A stretch of DNA of 64,000 nt, taken from contig NZ_QXFH01000070.1 in NCBI RefSeq assembly GCF_003581615.1, positions 1-64,000 of the forward strand, read 5' to 3'. A program made the position numbers and the translations under genes. Of the stretch, positions 15,747-26,900 are shown piece by piece (within the stretch, counting starts at the first letter, position 1; the number at the start of each line of letters is the position of its first letter). This stretch comes from Flagellimonas lutimaris. GTDB taxonomy: Bacteria; Bacteroidota; Bacteroidia; Flavobacteriales; Flavobacteriaceae. Under the pieces are notes generated by a model, which saw nothing but the letters and a program-made list of their open reading frames with translations, was not told the DNA's origin and made no database searches.

Positions 15747-17618
15747 TCAATTCTCTACCTTAAAGATATAGGATTGAAGCGGTTCCAATTCTACTTGGAC
15801 TTGACCTTGACCATTGCTTATGGACATATTTGTTTTAAGCTCGCCATACAATGCTTCGGTCAATGGATATTTTCCATCCTTCAACTGCCATTTGGAAATT
15901 ACCTCCTCAGGAACTTTTAAGCCAAAGGAATAGGCTTTATGTGCATCAAAATTAGATATGACAATAAGTTTTTCATTATCGTTCCAACGCACATAGGAAA
16001 GTACACGGTGATCATAACCTTCCGTATGGTCCTTGTTATAAAAATGGATTTCCTGGTATTGGCCCATCAATGCTTCACTTTTTATGGTGAAGTTTAGGAG
16101 CCTTTTATAAAAATCCCGAAGTTCTTTTTCTTCTTCTGATAATTGACCTCCGTCAAACTTTTTATTGTTGACCCATCTTTGATGATGAGGCACCCCTATG
16201 TAATCGAAAATTGAGGTTCGAGTTGGCTTTCCAAACCCGGCATCTTCCGCTCCTGGCTCGCCAACTTCTTGTCCAAAATAAATCATGGTGGGTGACGTAC
16301 TAATGGTCGCAGAAACTACCATGGCCGGTTTTCCTAATTGGGCATTACCTGCAAAATCCGGACTTGCTATACGCTGTTCATCATGGTTTTCCAAAAAATG
16401 GAGCATATGGTGCTCAATGTCCGCCATTCCTTTTTGCACTACCGGAATATGGTCCGTCCATCCATAACCCTTCATAATATGTTTGATACTATCGTAGAGC
16501 TCTACTTTGTCATATAGATAATCCATTTTACCTTGATGGATATAATCACGGTACAAGTCTGGATTGTATACTTCGGCCAATAAAAAGGCATCAGGGTTTT
16601 TCATTTTGATGTTGGAGTTTAGATAGCTCCAAAACTCCACTGGAACCATTTCGGCCATGTCAAAACGAAAACCATCTACGCCAAAATCCAACCAATACTG
16701 GGTAATATCTTTGAACTTGCGCCATGAATCCGGGAGGGTCTTATCTTTCCAAAACTCAAAATGCGCTTTATAATCTTTATTCCGATATTCTTCGGGCAGT
16801 TCCTCAAAGTCCTTGGCACCATCCGGACGAACCCCATAGTTGATTTTTACGGTTTCGTACCAATCGTTAAAATGTGGTTGTGCCAATCGGGATCCGTTTC
16901 CGGTCCATTTCGCCGGGACTTCTTCAAATTTTGAATCTGCCAACCTGTTATTATCGCCTCCCAAGGGTAAATATCCATCTTTCCATTCTGGAACTTTGAA
17001 TGCCTCACCAGGGATGTAATAGAAGTTATTGTTTACATCGTATTCTTTACTTGTGTCATCCGAAGCACCAAAATCCTCCACTCCTTCGGGATTGGTAATT
17101 CCTTCATAATTTCTAGCCACATGGTTGGGGACAATATCGATAATCACTTTCATGCCTGCATTGTGAGTTCGCTGTATAAGTTCTTTGAACTCTTCCAATC
17201 TTTTTGAAGGGTCGGTCGCCAAATCAGGGTTTACATTATAGTAATCCTTAACGGCATAGGGCGATCCCGCTCTTCCTTTAACCACATCAGGGTCGTCGTT
17301 GGAAATGCCATAGTCTGCATAATCATTTATAACTGCATGGTGCGGCACTCCTGTATACCAAATATGGGTAACCCCCAAATCCTTTATTTCCGACAAAGCT
17401 TCGGTTGAAAAATCGACAAACTTGCCAACCCCGTTTTCCTCGATAGTACCCCAAGGCTTATTTGTAGTATTGGTGTTTCCGAAGAGGCGGGTAAATACCT
17501 GATAGACTACTTCCTTCTTTTTCATTTTTGATGCAATGGGCTTTTGATCGGTTTTTTTCTTACACGAAGATAACGTGATGAGGACTATCAAAAAAGTCAG
17601 GATTTTTATAGATTTCAT
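15747..17618 (-). CDS. GH13 alpha-amylase-family lipoprotein
   Basis: The 623-residue product is a glycoside hydrolase acting on alpha-glucans. It has a lipoprotein signal (TLSSC). The GH13 conserved regions are complete: DIVPNHV with His166, GFRFD with the nucleophile Asp320, LLAEV with the acid/base Glu349, and ENHDEQ with Asp413. A C-terminal beta-domain follows from about residue 530. It is 29 bases downstream of a LacI-family regulator gene and likely shares its transcript. Subfamily and exact linkage specificity cannot be read from the sequence. A surface or periplasmic SusG-like role next to susC/susD is likely. Confidence 0.9.
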   Translation of the reverse strand: MKSIKILTFLIVLITLSSCKKKTDQKPIASKMKKKEVVYQVFTRLFGNTNTTNKPWGTIEENGVGKFVDFSTEALSEIKDLGVTHIWYTGVPHHAVINDYADYGISNDDPDVVKGRAGSPYAVKDYYNVNPDLATDPSKRLEEFKELIQRTHNAGMKVIIDIVPNHVARNYEGITNPEGVEDFGASDDTSKEYDVNNNFYYIPGEAFKVPEWKDGYLPLGGDNNRLADSKFEEVPAKWTGNGSRLAQPHFNDWYETVKINYGVRPDGAKDFEELPEEYRNKDYKAHFEFWKDKTLPDSWRKFKDITQYWLDFGVDGFRFDMAEMVPVEFWSYLNSNIKMKNPDAFLLAEVYNPDLYRDYIHQGKMDYLYDKVELYDSIKHIMKGYGWTDHIPVVQKGMADIEHHMLHFLENHDEQRIASPDFAGNAQLGKPAMVVSATISTSPTMIYFGQEVGEPGAEDAGFGKPTRTSIFDYIGVPHHQRWVNNKKFDGGQLSEEEKELRDFYKRLLNFTIKSEALMGQYQEIHFYNKDHTEGYDHRVLSYVRWNDNEKLIVISNFDAHKAYSFGLKVPEEVISKWQLKDGKYPLTEALYGELKTNMSISNGQGQVQVELEPLQSYIFKVEN

Positions 17619-17647
17619 ACTGCATGAATGAGAAGTGTAAACTTTTA

Positions 17648-18667
17648 TTAATGCGCAATAGAATCCCTGATCACCAAAGTAGGTTCCAATATTTTGGTTT
17701 GATAGGTTTCTTCCTCGGCCTCACTTTCTACTTTATCTATCAACATTTTTGCAGACACCTCTCCCATTTTTTCACCATGTTGTGCCACAACGGTAAGGCT
17801 AGGGTTCGCATATTTTGACAAAACACCATCAGTAAACCCAATAAATGCAATATCCTCTGGAATTTTAAGTCCTTTTTCTTGAACCAATCGCATGCTGTAG
17901 ACCGCAAAGATTTCATTTACGCACAATACGGCATCAGGCTCTTTTTCGTTTAAAAAAGTTTTGATGGCCATTTCATCCATTTCCATCGACGGCATTTTTA
18001 GTATCATAGATTCATCAATCCCAAGATTGCTTTCTTCTAGAGCTTTCCTATACCCCTTGGTACGAGCCTTGCTTACACTCAGGTAATCATCTGTTGTGAT
18101 AAGTGCTATTTTCTTTTTTCCCTGGTCTATGAATTTATTGGTAGCTTGGTAAGCCCCAAGTTCATCATCAATAATTACTTTGTCGCAGTCTACTTCATTG
18201 GTAATCCTATCAAAAAGCACTACGGGAATACCCTGTTCAGTTACTTCCTTAAGGTGGTTATAATCCGATTTTTCTTGGGTTTCCGAGGAAAGTGACATTA
18301 TAAATCCGTCAATACTTCCATTGGCCAACATTTCCATATTAATAACTTCCTTATCAAAAGATTCCTCGGAAAGACAAACAATTACGTTGTAGCCCCTAGC
18401 ATTTGCATACTTCTCAATACCTCTGATAACAGTGGTAAAAAAATGATGTACAATATCTGGAATTACGACCCCAATATTCTTGGTTCTTTTATTTTTTAGA
18501 CTAATCGCAATGTTGTTCGGCTTGTAATTGTAAAGCTTGGCAAAGGCCTGCACTCTCTCTTTGGTATCCCTACTTATTTCCTCACTATTCTTAAGTGCCT
18601 TTGAAACGGTGGATATGGACACCTCAAGCTCACGAGCTATATCTTTTAAGGTAATCTTGGCTTTCAA
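17648..18667 (-). CDS. LacI-family transcriptional regulator
   Basis: The 339-residue product has an N-terminal LacI helix-turn-helix (ITLKDIARELEVSISTVSKAL) and hinge, then a periplasmic-binding-protein-type sensor domain (NIGVVIPDIVHHFF, AFIGFTDG). It starts with TTG at 18667: no in-frame ATG exists upstream, and the helix-turn-helix begins at residue 6, so a later start is excluded. It should bind a palindromic operator in response to a sugar. A fitting site lies at 18926-18941 before susC. Cotranscription with the GH13 gene points to an alpha-glucan breakdown product as the signal, which is inferred. Confidence 0.92.
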   Translation of the reverse strand: MKAKITLKDIARELEVSISTVSKALKNSEEISRDTKERVQAFAKLYNYKPNNIAISLKNKRTKNIGVVIPDIVHHFFTTVIRGIEKYANARGYNVIVCLSEESFDKEVINMEMLANGSIDGFIMSLSSETQEKSDYNHLKEVTEQGIPVVLFDRITNEVDCDKVIIDDELGAYQATNKFIDQGKKKIALITTDDYLSVSKARTKGYRKALEESNLGIDESMILKMPSMEMDEMAIKTFLNEKEPDAVLCVNEIFAVYSMRLVQEKGLKIPEDIAFIGFTDGVLSKYANPSLTVVAQHGEKMGEVSAKMLIDKVESEAEEETYQTKILEPTLVIRDSIAH

Positions 18668-18917
18668 TGATGAAAAGTTTAAAGCGAAATGATTCTGAAC
18701 GGAAAATTACTCAATTAAGACACAAGGCCGAATAGAAATCCTACTTTTTTAACAAAAAGAGAACAAATGAATATTCTTGAACCTTTTAATAAATAGGGTT
18801 CAAAAAATAAAATTGCTATATTAGTCCAGTTTTTGTTGTATTCTTAATTATTACTCCTTTTATTGGGATTTAAGCAAACGGACTTATTTATATCTGTGAA
18901 ATCAACACTTCTTAAAG

Positions 18918-18950
18918 TTGTTAACACGAAACCGTTTTCGTTATATTTTG
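18918..18950 (+). promoter_or_regulatory. susC: Putative Bacteroidota-type promoter for susC
   Basis: TTG at 18918-18920 and TATATTTTG at 18942-18950 approximate the Bacteroidota -33 (TTG) and -7 (TAnnTTTG) elements with about 21 bases between. The -7 box has one extra base relative to consensus. The LacI-type palindrome lies exactly between the two elements, where a repressor would block RNA polymerase. Confidence 0.4.
18926..18941. promoter_or_regulatory. LacI-type operator palindrome
   Basis: ACGAAACCGTTTTCGT is symmetric at 14 of 16 positions around a central CG, the hallmark of LacI/GalR-family operators. It lies 95 bases before the susC start and about 260 bases from the LacI-family gene. 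Binding by that regulator is inferred from proximity. Confidence 0.65.
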
Positions 18951-19035
18951 CAATATACTTAAATTTAGATTAACCTTTTTTTTATATATGTTTAACACTT
19001 GAATTAAAATTAACTAAACTTAAAATTAATTATTT

Positions 19036-22000
19036 ATGAAGATTACGCTACTAAAAAGCTTTTTGTTGCTTGGAGCATTTTTATGCTTTGGGTTGGCGAA
19101 AGCTCAGACAGTATCAGGTACCGTTTCGGATGCAAACGGGCCGTTGCCGGGGGCGAGCGTATTGGTAAAAGGAACTACCAATGGTACGCAGACCGATTTT
19201 GACGGTAACTTCACCCTAAACGATGTAGAGGATTCCGCAACCTTGGTTTTCAGCTACATTGGTTACAAAACCGCAGAAATTGCGGTTAATGGCCAAACAA
19301 GTATCAATGTCACCTTAGAAGAAGATGCACAAGCATTGGACGAGGTGGTTATTATCGGTTATGGTCAAACCACGGTTAAAGACGCAACCGGATCCGTTGC
19401 TGCAGTTACCTCTGAAGATTTTAATGGAGGTGTTATCGCTTCCCCTGAACAATTGATTCAAGGTAAAACTGCTGGTGTTCAGATTACTCAGGCAAGTGGT
19501 GAACCGGGAGCTGGGATGAACCTAAGAATCAGGGGTTCTAATTCCATCCGTTCCAACAACAATCCTCTTTTTGTTGTGGATGGTGTGCCATTATCAGGAG
19601 AATCAACTACACCATCTGGTGGTGATGTAATTAATGGTAGTAATGCTACGCGTAACCCATTAAACTTCATCAACCCTAATGACATCGAAAGTATGTCTAT
19701 TTTGAAAGATGCTTCCGCAACGGCCATTTATGGTTCACGTGGCGCCAACGGTGTTGTAATCATCACAACTAAAAGCGGTAAGACCGGACAAGGCGGTGTT
19801 TGGGAGTTTAGCTCTAATTTGAGTATCTCTACACCTGCAAATGACTATGATCTTTTTGATAGAGATGAATTCTTGTCAACAACTGCTTCCGTAAGGAGCC
19901 AAGCAATTGCAGATGCTAGCGATTATGGATACAATACCAATTGGCAAGATTATATCACAAGGACAGTAGCTTCTCAAAACCAAAACCTTTCTTATTCAAG
20001 AAATTATGGTAGTGGTAATGTTAGAGCCACTTTTTCTTATGGAAAACAATTTGGTGTTATAGAAAAATCAGCTCAAGAACGTATTACAGGAAGAATCAAT
20101 GCTAGTCAACGTTTTTTAGATGACAAATTAAGATTTACACTTCAGGCTTCTATTTCCCGTGTTAACGATGATGCACCACCAATTAGTGGTACATCAGGAG
20201 CAAGTGGAAACTTGATAGGTGCTGCCTATTCGGCTAACCCGACATGGCCAGCTAGTTCAACTTTCTTCTTGGAAGGAAACCAATTGAATCCTGCGAACTA
20301 TCTTCAAAACTTTCAGTCGGTAACCCATACAGACCGTGCATTGATCAATTTCTCCGCTGAGTATGATTTAACTCCTGAATTGACTGCAAAGGTTAGCGTA
20401 GGTTATGATGACTCCGATGCGACAGCAGTATCCTCTATTTCCGGAAATGCCAACAACTTTAACAGAGTTACTGGAAATGGACAGACAGCTTACAATACTT
20501 TGAACGCTAAAAGTAAATTGTTGGAAGGTACCTTAAACTACAAGAAAGATTTTGACAACTCATCTTTAGATGTTATTGTGGGGTACTCTTTCCAGGATTT
20601 CCAAAGAGTAGGTTTCAACTCTCAAGGTTGGCAGGCACCAACAACCGATCTTAACGAGATGGGTGAGCTTTTGATTGAAGATGTTAACAACATAAGATCT
20701 AGTATTGATGGGCCATACCAGCAAGCCGGTTATGCTCCTAACGGAACTTTTATCAATAGCATCAATCCATTCGAGGATACAGCTACTCTTGGTACTTCTT
20801 CAGGAGGTTACACTTCGGTATGGGTCGATACTTTTGACAATACAGATGAGCTTCAATCATTCTTTGCTAGAGCTAACTACAGTTTAAACGATAAATTCTT
20901 ATTTACTGCGACTGTTAGAGCGGATGGTTCCTCAAGATTCAGTGAGGATAATCGATATGGTTATTTCCCATCAGGTGCATTAGCCTGGAAAATCAACGAA
21001 GAGGATTTTATTGGGGATAACATCTCTACCCTTAAACTTAGAATTGGTGCTGGTGTAACTGGTAACCAAGAAGGTTTAGGATATGCCAACTTCTTGAGAA
21101 GAGTTCGTTTTGCACAACCAGGCATTAGCGACAGTGGTGAAATTTTGAGACCAGGTGCACAAACTGTAGCTGTACAAAACCCAAATCTTAAATGGGAATC
21201 TACATTGGATTTGAACGTTGGTTTGGATTTCGGTTTCAATCTTGACCGTTTCAGTGGATCAGTTGATTTTTATAGAAAAGAAACAAATGATTTATTGTTC
21301 AGACAAGGAGCTGCCGCTCCAGCTGCCGACCCTTTTGTATTCAAAAACTTAGAAGAGGGAACCATTATCAACCAAGGTATTGAGGTTGCTTTGAACTATG
21401 ATTTCGTCCAAACGGAAGATGTTACGTTCTCTTCTTCCTTCAATATTGCGTACAACAAAAATACCGTAGAAGGATTGAATGGAGTTACCGCCAACTTTGG
21501 TGCTTTGAACGGTCCTGGACTAACTGACGCCTTTGCTCAGCGATTGGGAGAAGGAAGATCACTATTTTCTTACTATATGGCCGAATATTCAGAAGATAAC
21601 TTTAATCCTGATGAAAAGGATTTTGTGGGTGAAGACGGTCTACCTGACGTGAATGCAGGTCTTTCCCTTAACCTTAGAGTTAAAAATTGGGATGCATCTG
21701 CTTACTTCACTGGTCAGTTTGGATTCTCTGTATATAACAACACGGCAAATGCATTCTTGAACCGTCCAACTTTTGAGACAACACGAAACGTTACCCAAAG
21801 AGCTTTGGACACCAACGTAAGCCAAGAAGTTTCAACATTATATTTGGAGAGCGGTGATTTTGTAAGACTTCAAAATGCAAGTGTTGGTTATAATGTACCT
21901 GTTAGTGGAGATGGAGCAATTAAAAGTTTAAGATTATCACTTACAGGACAAAACTTGTTCTTGATTACAGATTACAGTGGTCTAGACCCTGAAGTATCTT

Positions 22001-22104
22001 CAAGTACTGGTGACCTTGGTACCGGTATACCTAGTGCTAGTATAGACTACACTGCTTTCCCAAGACCAAGAACTGTAACATTGGGTATCAACGCTAAATT
22101 TTAA
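19036..22104 (+). CDS. susC: SusC-family TonB-dependent outer-membrane transporter
   Basis: The 1022-residue protein has a signal peptide (cleavage near KAQ|TV) and an N-terminal carboxypeptidase-D-regulatory-like domain (about 24-110, GTVSDANGPLPGASV). A TonB-box-like segment (LDEVVIIGYG) and the SusC plug signature (LRIRGSNSI, DASATAIYGSRGANGVV) come next, then a large beta-barrel ending in an aromatic-rich strand. SusC proteins import oligosaccharides bound by their SusD partner, whose gene starts 11 bases later. Substrate specificity is not evident. The LacI palindrome in its promoter region suggests sugar-responsive control. Confidence 0.95.
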   Translation: MKITLLKSFLLLGAFLCFGLAKAQTVSGTVSDANGPLPGASVLVKGTTNGTQTDFDGNFTLNDVEDSATLVFSYIGYKTAEIAVNGQTSINVTLEEDAQALDEVVIIGYGQTTVKDATGSVAAVTSEDFNGGVIASPEQLIQGKTAGVQITQASGEPGAGMNLRIRGSNSIRSNNNPLFVVDGVPLSGESTTPSGGDVINGSNATRNPLNFINPNDIESMSILKDASATAIYGSRGANGVVIITTKSGKTGQGGVWEFSSNLSISTPANDYDLFDRDEFLSTTASVRSQAIADASDYGYNTNWQDYITRTVASQNQNLSYSRNYGSGNVRATFSYGKQFGVIEKSAQERITGRINASQRFLDDKLRFTLQASISRVNDDAPPISGTSGASGNLIGAAYSANPTWPASSTFFLEGNQLNPANYLQNFQSVTHTDRALINFSAEYDLTPELTAKVSVGYDDSDATAVSSISGNANNFNRVTGNGQTAYNTLNAKSKLLEGTLNYKKDFDNSSLDVIVGYSFQDFQRVGFNSQGWQAPTTDLNEMGELLIEDVNNIRSSIDGPYQQAGYAPNGTFINSINPFEDTATLGTSSGGYTSVWVDTFDNTDELQSFFARANYSLNDKFLFTATVRADGSSRFSEDNRYGYFPSGALAWKINEEDFIGDNISTLKLRIGAGVTGNQEGLGYANFLRRVRFAQPGISDSGEILRPGAQTVAVQNPNLKWESTLDLNVGLDFGFNLDRFSGSVDFYRKETNDLLFRQGAAAPAADPFVFKNLEEGTIINQGIEVALNYDFVQTEDVTFSSSFNIAYNKNTVEGLNGVTANFGALNGPGLTDAFAQRLGEGRSLFSYYMAEYSEDNFNPDEKDFVGEDGLPDVNAGLSLNLRVKNWDASAYFTGQFGFSVYNNTANAFLNRPTFETTRNVTQRALDTNVSQEVSTLYLESGDFVRLQNASVGYNVPVSGDGAIKSLRLSLTGQNLFLITDYSGLDPEVSSSTGDLGTGIPSASIDYTAFPRPRTVTLGINAKF

Positions 22105-22115
22105 AAAAAAAAGCA

Positions 22116-23750
22116 ATGAAAAATTTTATTAAACAAACGAACAGATATTTCTCGCTCAGCTTGTGCGTAGGTATTCTGCTGGCATCCTGTACGGATTTGG
22201 AGGTAGAGCCAACGGACTCGCTACTAGATGATGGGTTTACTGGTATTCAAACCGCTGAAGCAGCTTCCAGTCAAATAACCGCAATGTACAATGATGTAAA
22301 TGGTTATTTTGGTACGCAAGCTAACTTGTATGCCCTTAACGAAGTAACTACCGATGCCCTTTTGGTGCCTACTAGAGGTTCCGACTGGGGAGATAACGGT
22401 ATTTGGAGGCAATTGCACCAACACTCTTGGACGCCTGAACACTCCTACATTTTAGGTGTATGGAACGAATGGAACGGGCTTCAATTGAGTGCCAGTGAAG
22501 TATTGGATTCCAGATCTGCTTCTTCCTCTGAAGCTATAGGACATGCTTCCTTTTTAAGAGGATTGGCCATGTTTGTAATTTTGGACAATTTTGGTCAAGT
22601 GCCTTACAGAGATACAGAAACCGCAGATCCATTGGCGGATCCAGATGTACTTACTGGAGAAGATGCTGTTACCTTTATACTAAGCGATTTGGATAACGCC
22701 ATTGCAAACCTGCCGACGTCATCTGCTGGTGATGATAACTTTAGAGGCTCCAAAGCAGCAGCTCGTTTCTTAAAAGCCAAAGTTCTTTTGAACAGACACA
22801 TTTACAACGGTTCTGGATCAGCTGCATCTGGGGACATGAATGAAATAATTTCCCTTGTTGATGCCATTGAAAATGATGGATATGAATTAGCGGATGATTA
22901 CTTCGATATATTTGTTCCAGGCGGTGACTCCGAGACTATTTGGTATGCACAAACCTCAGCTGGTACTAGAATTTTCAACACATTGCACTATAACTCTACA
23001 GAGTTAGGCGGTGGTGGCTGGAATGGTTTCAGTACTTTGGCCGAGTTCTACGACTTATTTGAAGGGGATGCGGACAATAACCGCGGACTCAACGATGGCA
23101 CATTGAGTGATGGCCAAGAAGAACGCAGAGGCTTTGTTCCCACCGAAGGAGGAATAGCATATGACGGAAGCTATGGTACCGACGACAATGATGATGGTAT
23201 CGTTGATGGTTCAAATGTAGGCTTTGGATTCCTTATTGGTCAACAATATGGACCGAACGGTGCTGCTTTGGAAGACAGAGGTGGTAACCCCCTGTCCTTT
23301 ACAAGAGAGTTCTTCAGTGCTGTTGATAACCAACCAAGCCTTGTAGATAACAACGAGATAACAGGTATTCGTGTAATCAAATATAATCCTAGAGATGGAG
23401 CATTTGCCAACCACATTATTTTCTTCAGGTATTCAGATGCATACTTAATGAAAGCTGAAGCTATGTGGAGAAGTGGTGGTGACCCAACCGCAATGATCAA
23501 TGAATTGCGAACTATTAGAGGTGCCGCACCACTTGGTTCAATAAGCGAGCAAGATATTTTGGATGAAAGAGCTCGTGAATTGTACACCGAAGGTTGGAGA
23601 AGAAACGATATGGTTCGTTTTGGACAGTATACCAAAGACTGGGAATTTAAGGAAGCTGACGCTGTGGGAAATCCAGATCGTCAATTATTCCCAATTCCAT
23701 CTGCCCAACTTATTCTTAACCCTAATTTAGTGCAGAACCCAGGCTACTAA
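22116..23750 (+). CDS. susD: SusD/RagB-family nutrient-binding lipoprotein
   Basis: The 544-residue lipoprotein (LLASC lipobox) has the SusD N-terminal region with TPR-like helices (AEAASSQITAMYNDV, ASFLRGLAMFVILDNFG). The C-terminal SusD signature runs MKAEAMWRSGGD to LDERARELYTEGWRRNDMVR. It caps the SusC barrel and binds the glycan at the cell surface. A strong terminator follows 30 bases after the stop. Confidence 0.95.
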   Translation: MKNFIKQTNRYFSLSLCVGILLASCTDLEVEPTDSLLDDGFTGIQTAEAASSQITAMYNDVNGYFGTQANLYALNEVTTDALLVPTRGSDWGDNGIWRQLHQHSWTPEHSYILGVWNEWNGLQLSASEVLDSRSASSSEAIGHASFLRGLAMFVILDNFGQVPYRDTETADPLADPDVLTGEDAVTFILSDLDNAIANLPTSSAGDDNFRGSKAAARFLKAKVLLNRHIYNGSGSAASGDMNEIISLVDAIENDGYELADDYFDIFVPGGDSETIWYAQTSAGTRIFNTLHYNSTELGGGGWNGFSTLAEFYDLFEGDADNNRGLNDGTLSDGQEERRGFVPTEGGIAYDGSYGTDDNDDGIVDGSNVGFGFLIGQQYGPNGAALEDRGGNPLSFTREFFSAVDNQPSLVDNNEITGIRVIKYNPRDGAFANHIIFFRYSDAYLMKAEAMWRSGGDPTAMINELRTIRGAAPLGSISEQDILDERARELYTEGWRRNDMVRFGQYTKDWEFKEADAVGNPDRQLFPIPSAQLILNPNLVQNPGY

Positions 23751-23780
23751 TAATTCAAAGTTTAAGCTGTTTAAATATGA

Positions 23781-23811
23781 AAAGACCACCAATAGGTGGT
23801 CTTTCCTTTTT
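23781..23811 (+). terminator. Intrinsic terminator after susD
   Basis: AAAGACCACC (23781-23790) and GGTGGTCTTT (23795-23804) form a perfect 10-bp stem with an AATA loop, followed by CCTTTTTA. It should end or attenuate the susCD transcript before the FG-GAP genes. No second promoter is obvious in the 104 bases that follow. Confidence 0.8.
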
Positions 23812-23914
23812 ATTTTAAGGATATTAATCAAATATTAATTTTTCCTTAGAAAAAGATTAATCGTTTGGGTATACCCAATTGCCTCGGAATTATTTAAATT
23901 ACTCCCTGCTATTG

Positions 23915-26900
23915 ATGAAAGAAATGAGAGGACTACTTTGGATTATTTTTGGTGTCGCACTTATCTTGACAAGCTGTGGGAAAAACAAAGTGAACACGCT
24001 CTTTGTTAAAAAAGATTCTCGACACACTGGGATAAAATTTAACAATCATCTTGAACAAACTCCGGAACTCAACATCTTAAATTACCTCTATTTTTATAAT
24101 GGTGCTGGCGTTGCCGCTGGCGATTTTAATGGTGATGGTCTGGTCGACCTTTACTTCACTTCCAATCAAAACGAGGACAAATTTTATCTAAACCAAGGCA
24201 ACCTCAAATTTAAAGATGTAACCGTTCCTTCTAACTTAATCAACCAAACAGGTTGGACAACCGGTGTTACACATGCTGATGTAAATAATGATGGCCTTTT
24301 AGATATTTATGTTTGCAACGTCGGTGACCATGGTGCTATAAGCGGACAAAATTTGCTATACATAAATCAGGGCAACAACGAACAAGGTATTCCCACATTT
24401 AAAGAAGAAGCTGCAAAATATGGATTGGATTTTATAGGCTACTCCACCCAAGCAGTATTTTTTGATTACGATTTGGATGGAGATTTGGATATGTATCTCT
24501 TAAATCATTCCGTAAATCCGAATCGTTCCTATGGTAAAGGTGCGAAACGAAAAATTGTTGACTCCATGTCCGGTGACATTTTCTTTAAAAACGAAGATGG
24601 CAAGTACATTGATGTCTCCAAAGAAGCTGGGATCTTTCAAGGAACTATAGGGTATGGTTTGGGACTTGCCATAAGTGATGTAAACAATGATGGTTATCCA
24701 GACATCTACATTGGCAATGATTTCTTTGAAAATGATTACTTATACATCAATCAAAAAGATGGTACATTTAAAGAAATCATCTCTGAAGATGACAAGAAAT
24801 TAGGGCACACAACCCACTTTTCCATGGGTAACGACATAGCGGACATCAATAATGATGGCCTATCCGATATTTTATCCTTGGATATGCTCCCCGAAGATTT
24901 GGAAACCTACAAAACATCAGGACTAGAATATCCGTACCCAGTGTACCAACAGTATTTAAAAAATGGTTTCGCTCCACAGTATATGTCAAATGCCCTTCAT
25001 TTGAATTTAGGTGACGAAAACTTTGCGGAAATCGCCAATTTAAGTGGTATAGATGCCACAGAATGGTCTTGGGGCGCATTATTGGCGGACTTTGACAATG
25101 ATGGATTTAAAGATGTTTTTGTTTCCAATGGCATACAAGGCGTTACAAACGATATGGACTACATAAATTACATATCGAACGAAGAGATCCAACAAAATAT
25201 AGAAAAAGGATTGTCCGACAAGGACATGGAACTTATTGACCGCTTACCTCAGAAAAAAGTACAAAACTATTTCTATAAAAATTACGATGGCACACGTTTT
25301 ACAAATGTTACCGATACATGGGCACCAAAAATAGATTCTTATAGTAATGGCTGTATTTATACCGATTTAGACAATGACGGAGACTTGGATATCGTCGTTA
25401 ACAATGTCAACCAAGAGGCCTTTGTTATGGAAAATACCCTCAACACCGGAAATTATGTCAAAATTCAATTTCAAGGAGGTCCAAAAAACAAATTTGGGAT
25501 AGGTGCAAAAGCCATCGTATTTAACAAAAAGGGGCAATCAGTTCAAGAGAATGTTGCTACTCGTGGTTTTATGTCTGCAAAGGACAATAGCCTGACTTTT
25601 GGAGCTGGAAAAGATTCCATCATTGATTCCATCCAAATCATATGGCCCAAAGGCAACTTTGAAACTTTGTATAAAATCGCCACCAATCAAGTGTTGAAGG
25701 TTTCCCATTCCAATGCATCGGGAAACTATTTTGAGGATACAATACACAAAACATACCCAGAGTATGAGCATTCTTCAAAGAACATTGATTTTGTTCATAA
25801 AGAATACCCCACTTTGGATTTTGACCGAAATCCACTAACTCCTTTTGCCTACTCCAATGAAGGTCCTTCAGCAGCCGTTGCCGATGTAAACGATGATGGG
25901 CTAGATGATGTTTTCATTTGTGGTGGCAAAAAACAAGCTTCAAAACTTTACCTGCAAGATGACAGAGGAAACTTCAATGGGCATCAAACCCAACTATTCG
26001 AAGAAGATGCCATCAATGAGGATATTGATCAAGTATTTGTGGATACAGACAACGATGGAGACCTCGATTTAATCGTTGTAAGCGGCGGTAATGAATTTAC
26101 AAATGGCAAACCAATCCAACCAAGATTATATCGTAATACCAAAGGTACATTCACCAAAGAGGAAAAAATCTTTGAAGAACTGGAGGTAAACGCATCAAAA
26201 ATAGATGCCGTGGACTTTGACAATGATGGTGACCTCGACCTTTTTATCTCTTCAAACGCAGTACCGACGCAATTTGGAAAGAAAAGTCAACAATATCTTT
26301 TGGAAAATGATGGAATTGGCAACTTCCAAGAGGTAACTACTTCCTTTGCTCCAGAACTAAAAAATATTGGCAACGTAAGGGATTTTGTATGGAAAGATCT
26401 TGATAAAAACGGATTTCAAGATCTTATTGTGGCAGGTCATTGGATTCCAATCACCATCTTCTTGAATAACGGCAAAAAACTGTCGCCATATGAAAATAAT
26501 GGGCTTGCCAAAACCAATGGTTGGTGGAACTGTATTGAACTTGCAGATATGGATAACGATGGGGACCTGGACATACTAGCAGGAAACTGGGGGCTGAACA
26601 CCAAGTTCAATGCCTCGGCAGAAAAGCCTGTTACACTCTATATTAATGACTTTGACGGCAATGGTTCCATTGAAACCGTTGTCACACATTACCATGGTGA
26701 ACGAGAGACAGCTTTTGCGTCCAAAGATGAACTTGCCAAGCAAATGCCCTTTTTGAACAAAAAGTTCCTTTTCTATAAAGACTTTGCAAAAGCATCTCTG
26801 GAAGAACTATTCGGAACAGATAAATTAAAAGAAGCAACAAAAAGGAAAGTGTATATACTTTCCACTTCATATTTTGAAAATGATGGCAATAACAACTTTA

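Larger units (their letters stand above)
18668..19035. other. Divergent regulatory region between lacI-type gene and susC
   Basis: This 368-base, strongly AT-rich gap has no gene. It holds the LacI-type palindrome at 18926-18941 and a putative promoter for susC beside it. The susC 5' untranslated region after that promoter would be about 80 bases. No matching palindrome was found on the lacI-gene side. Confidence 0.6.
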
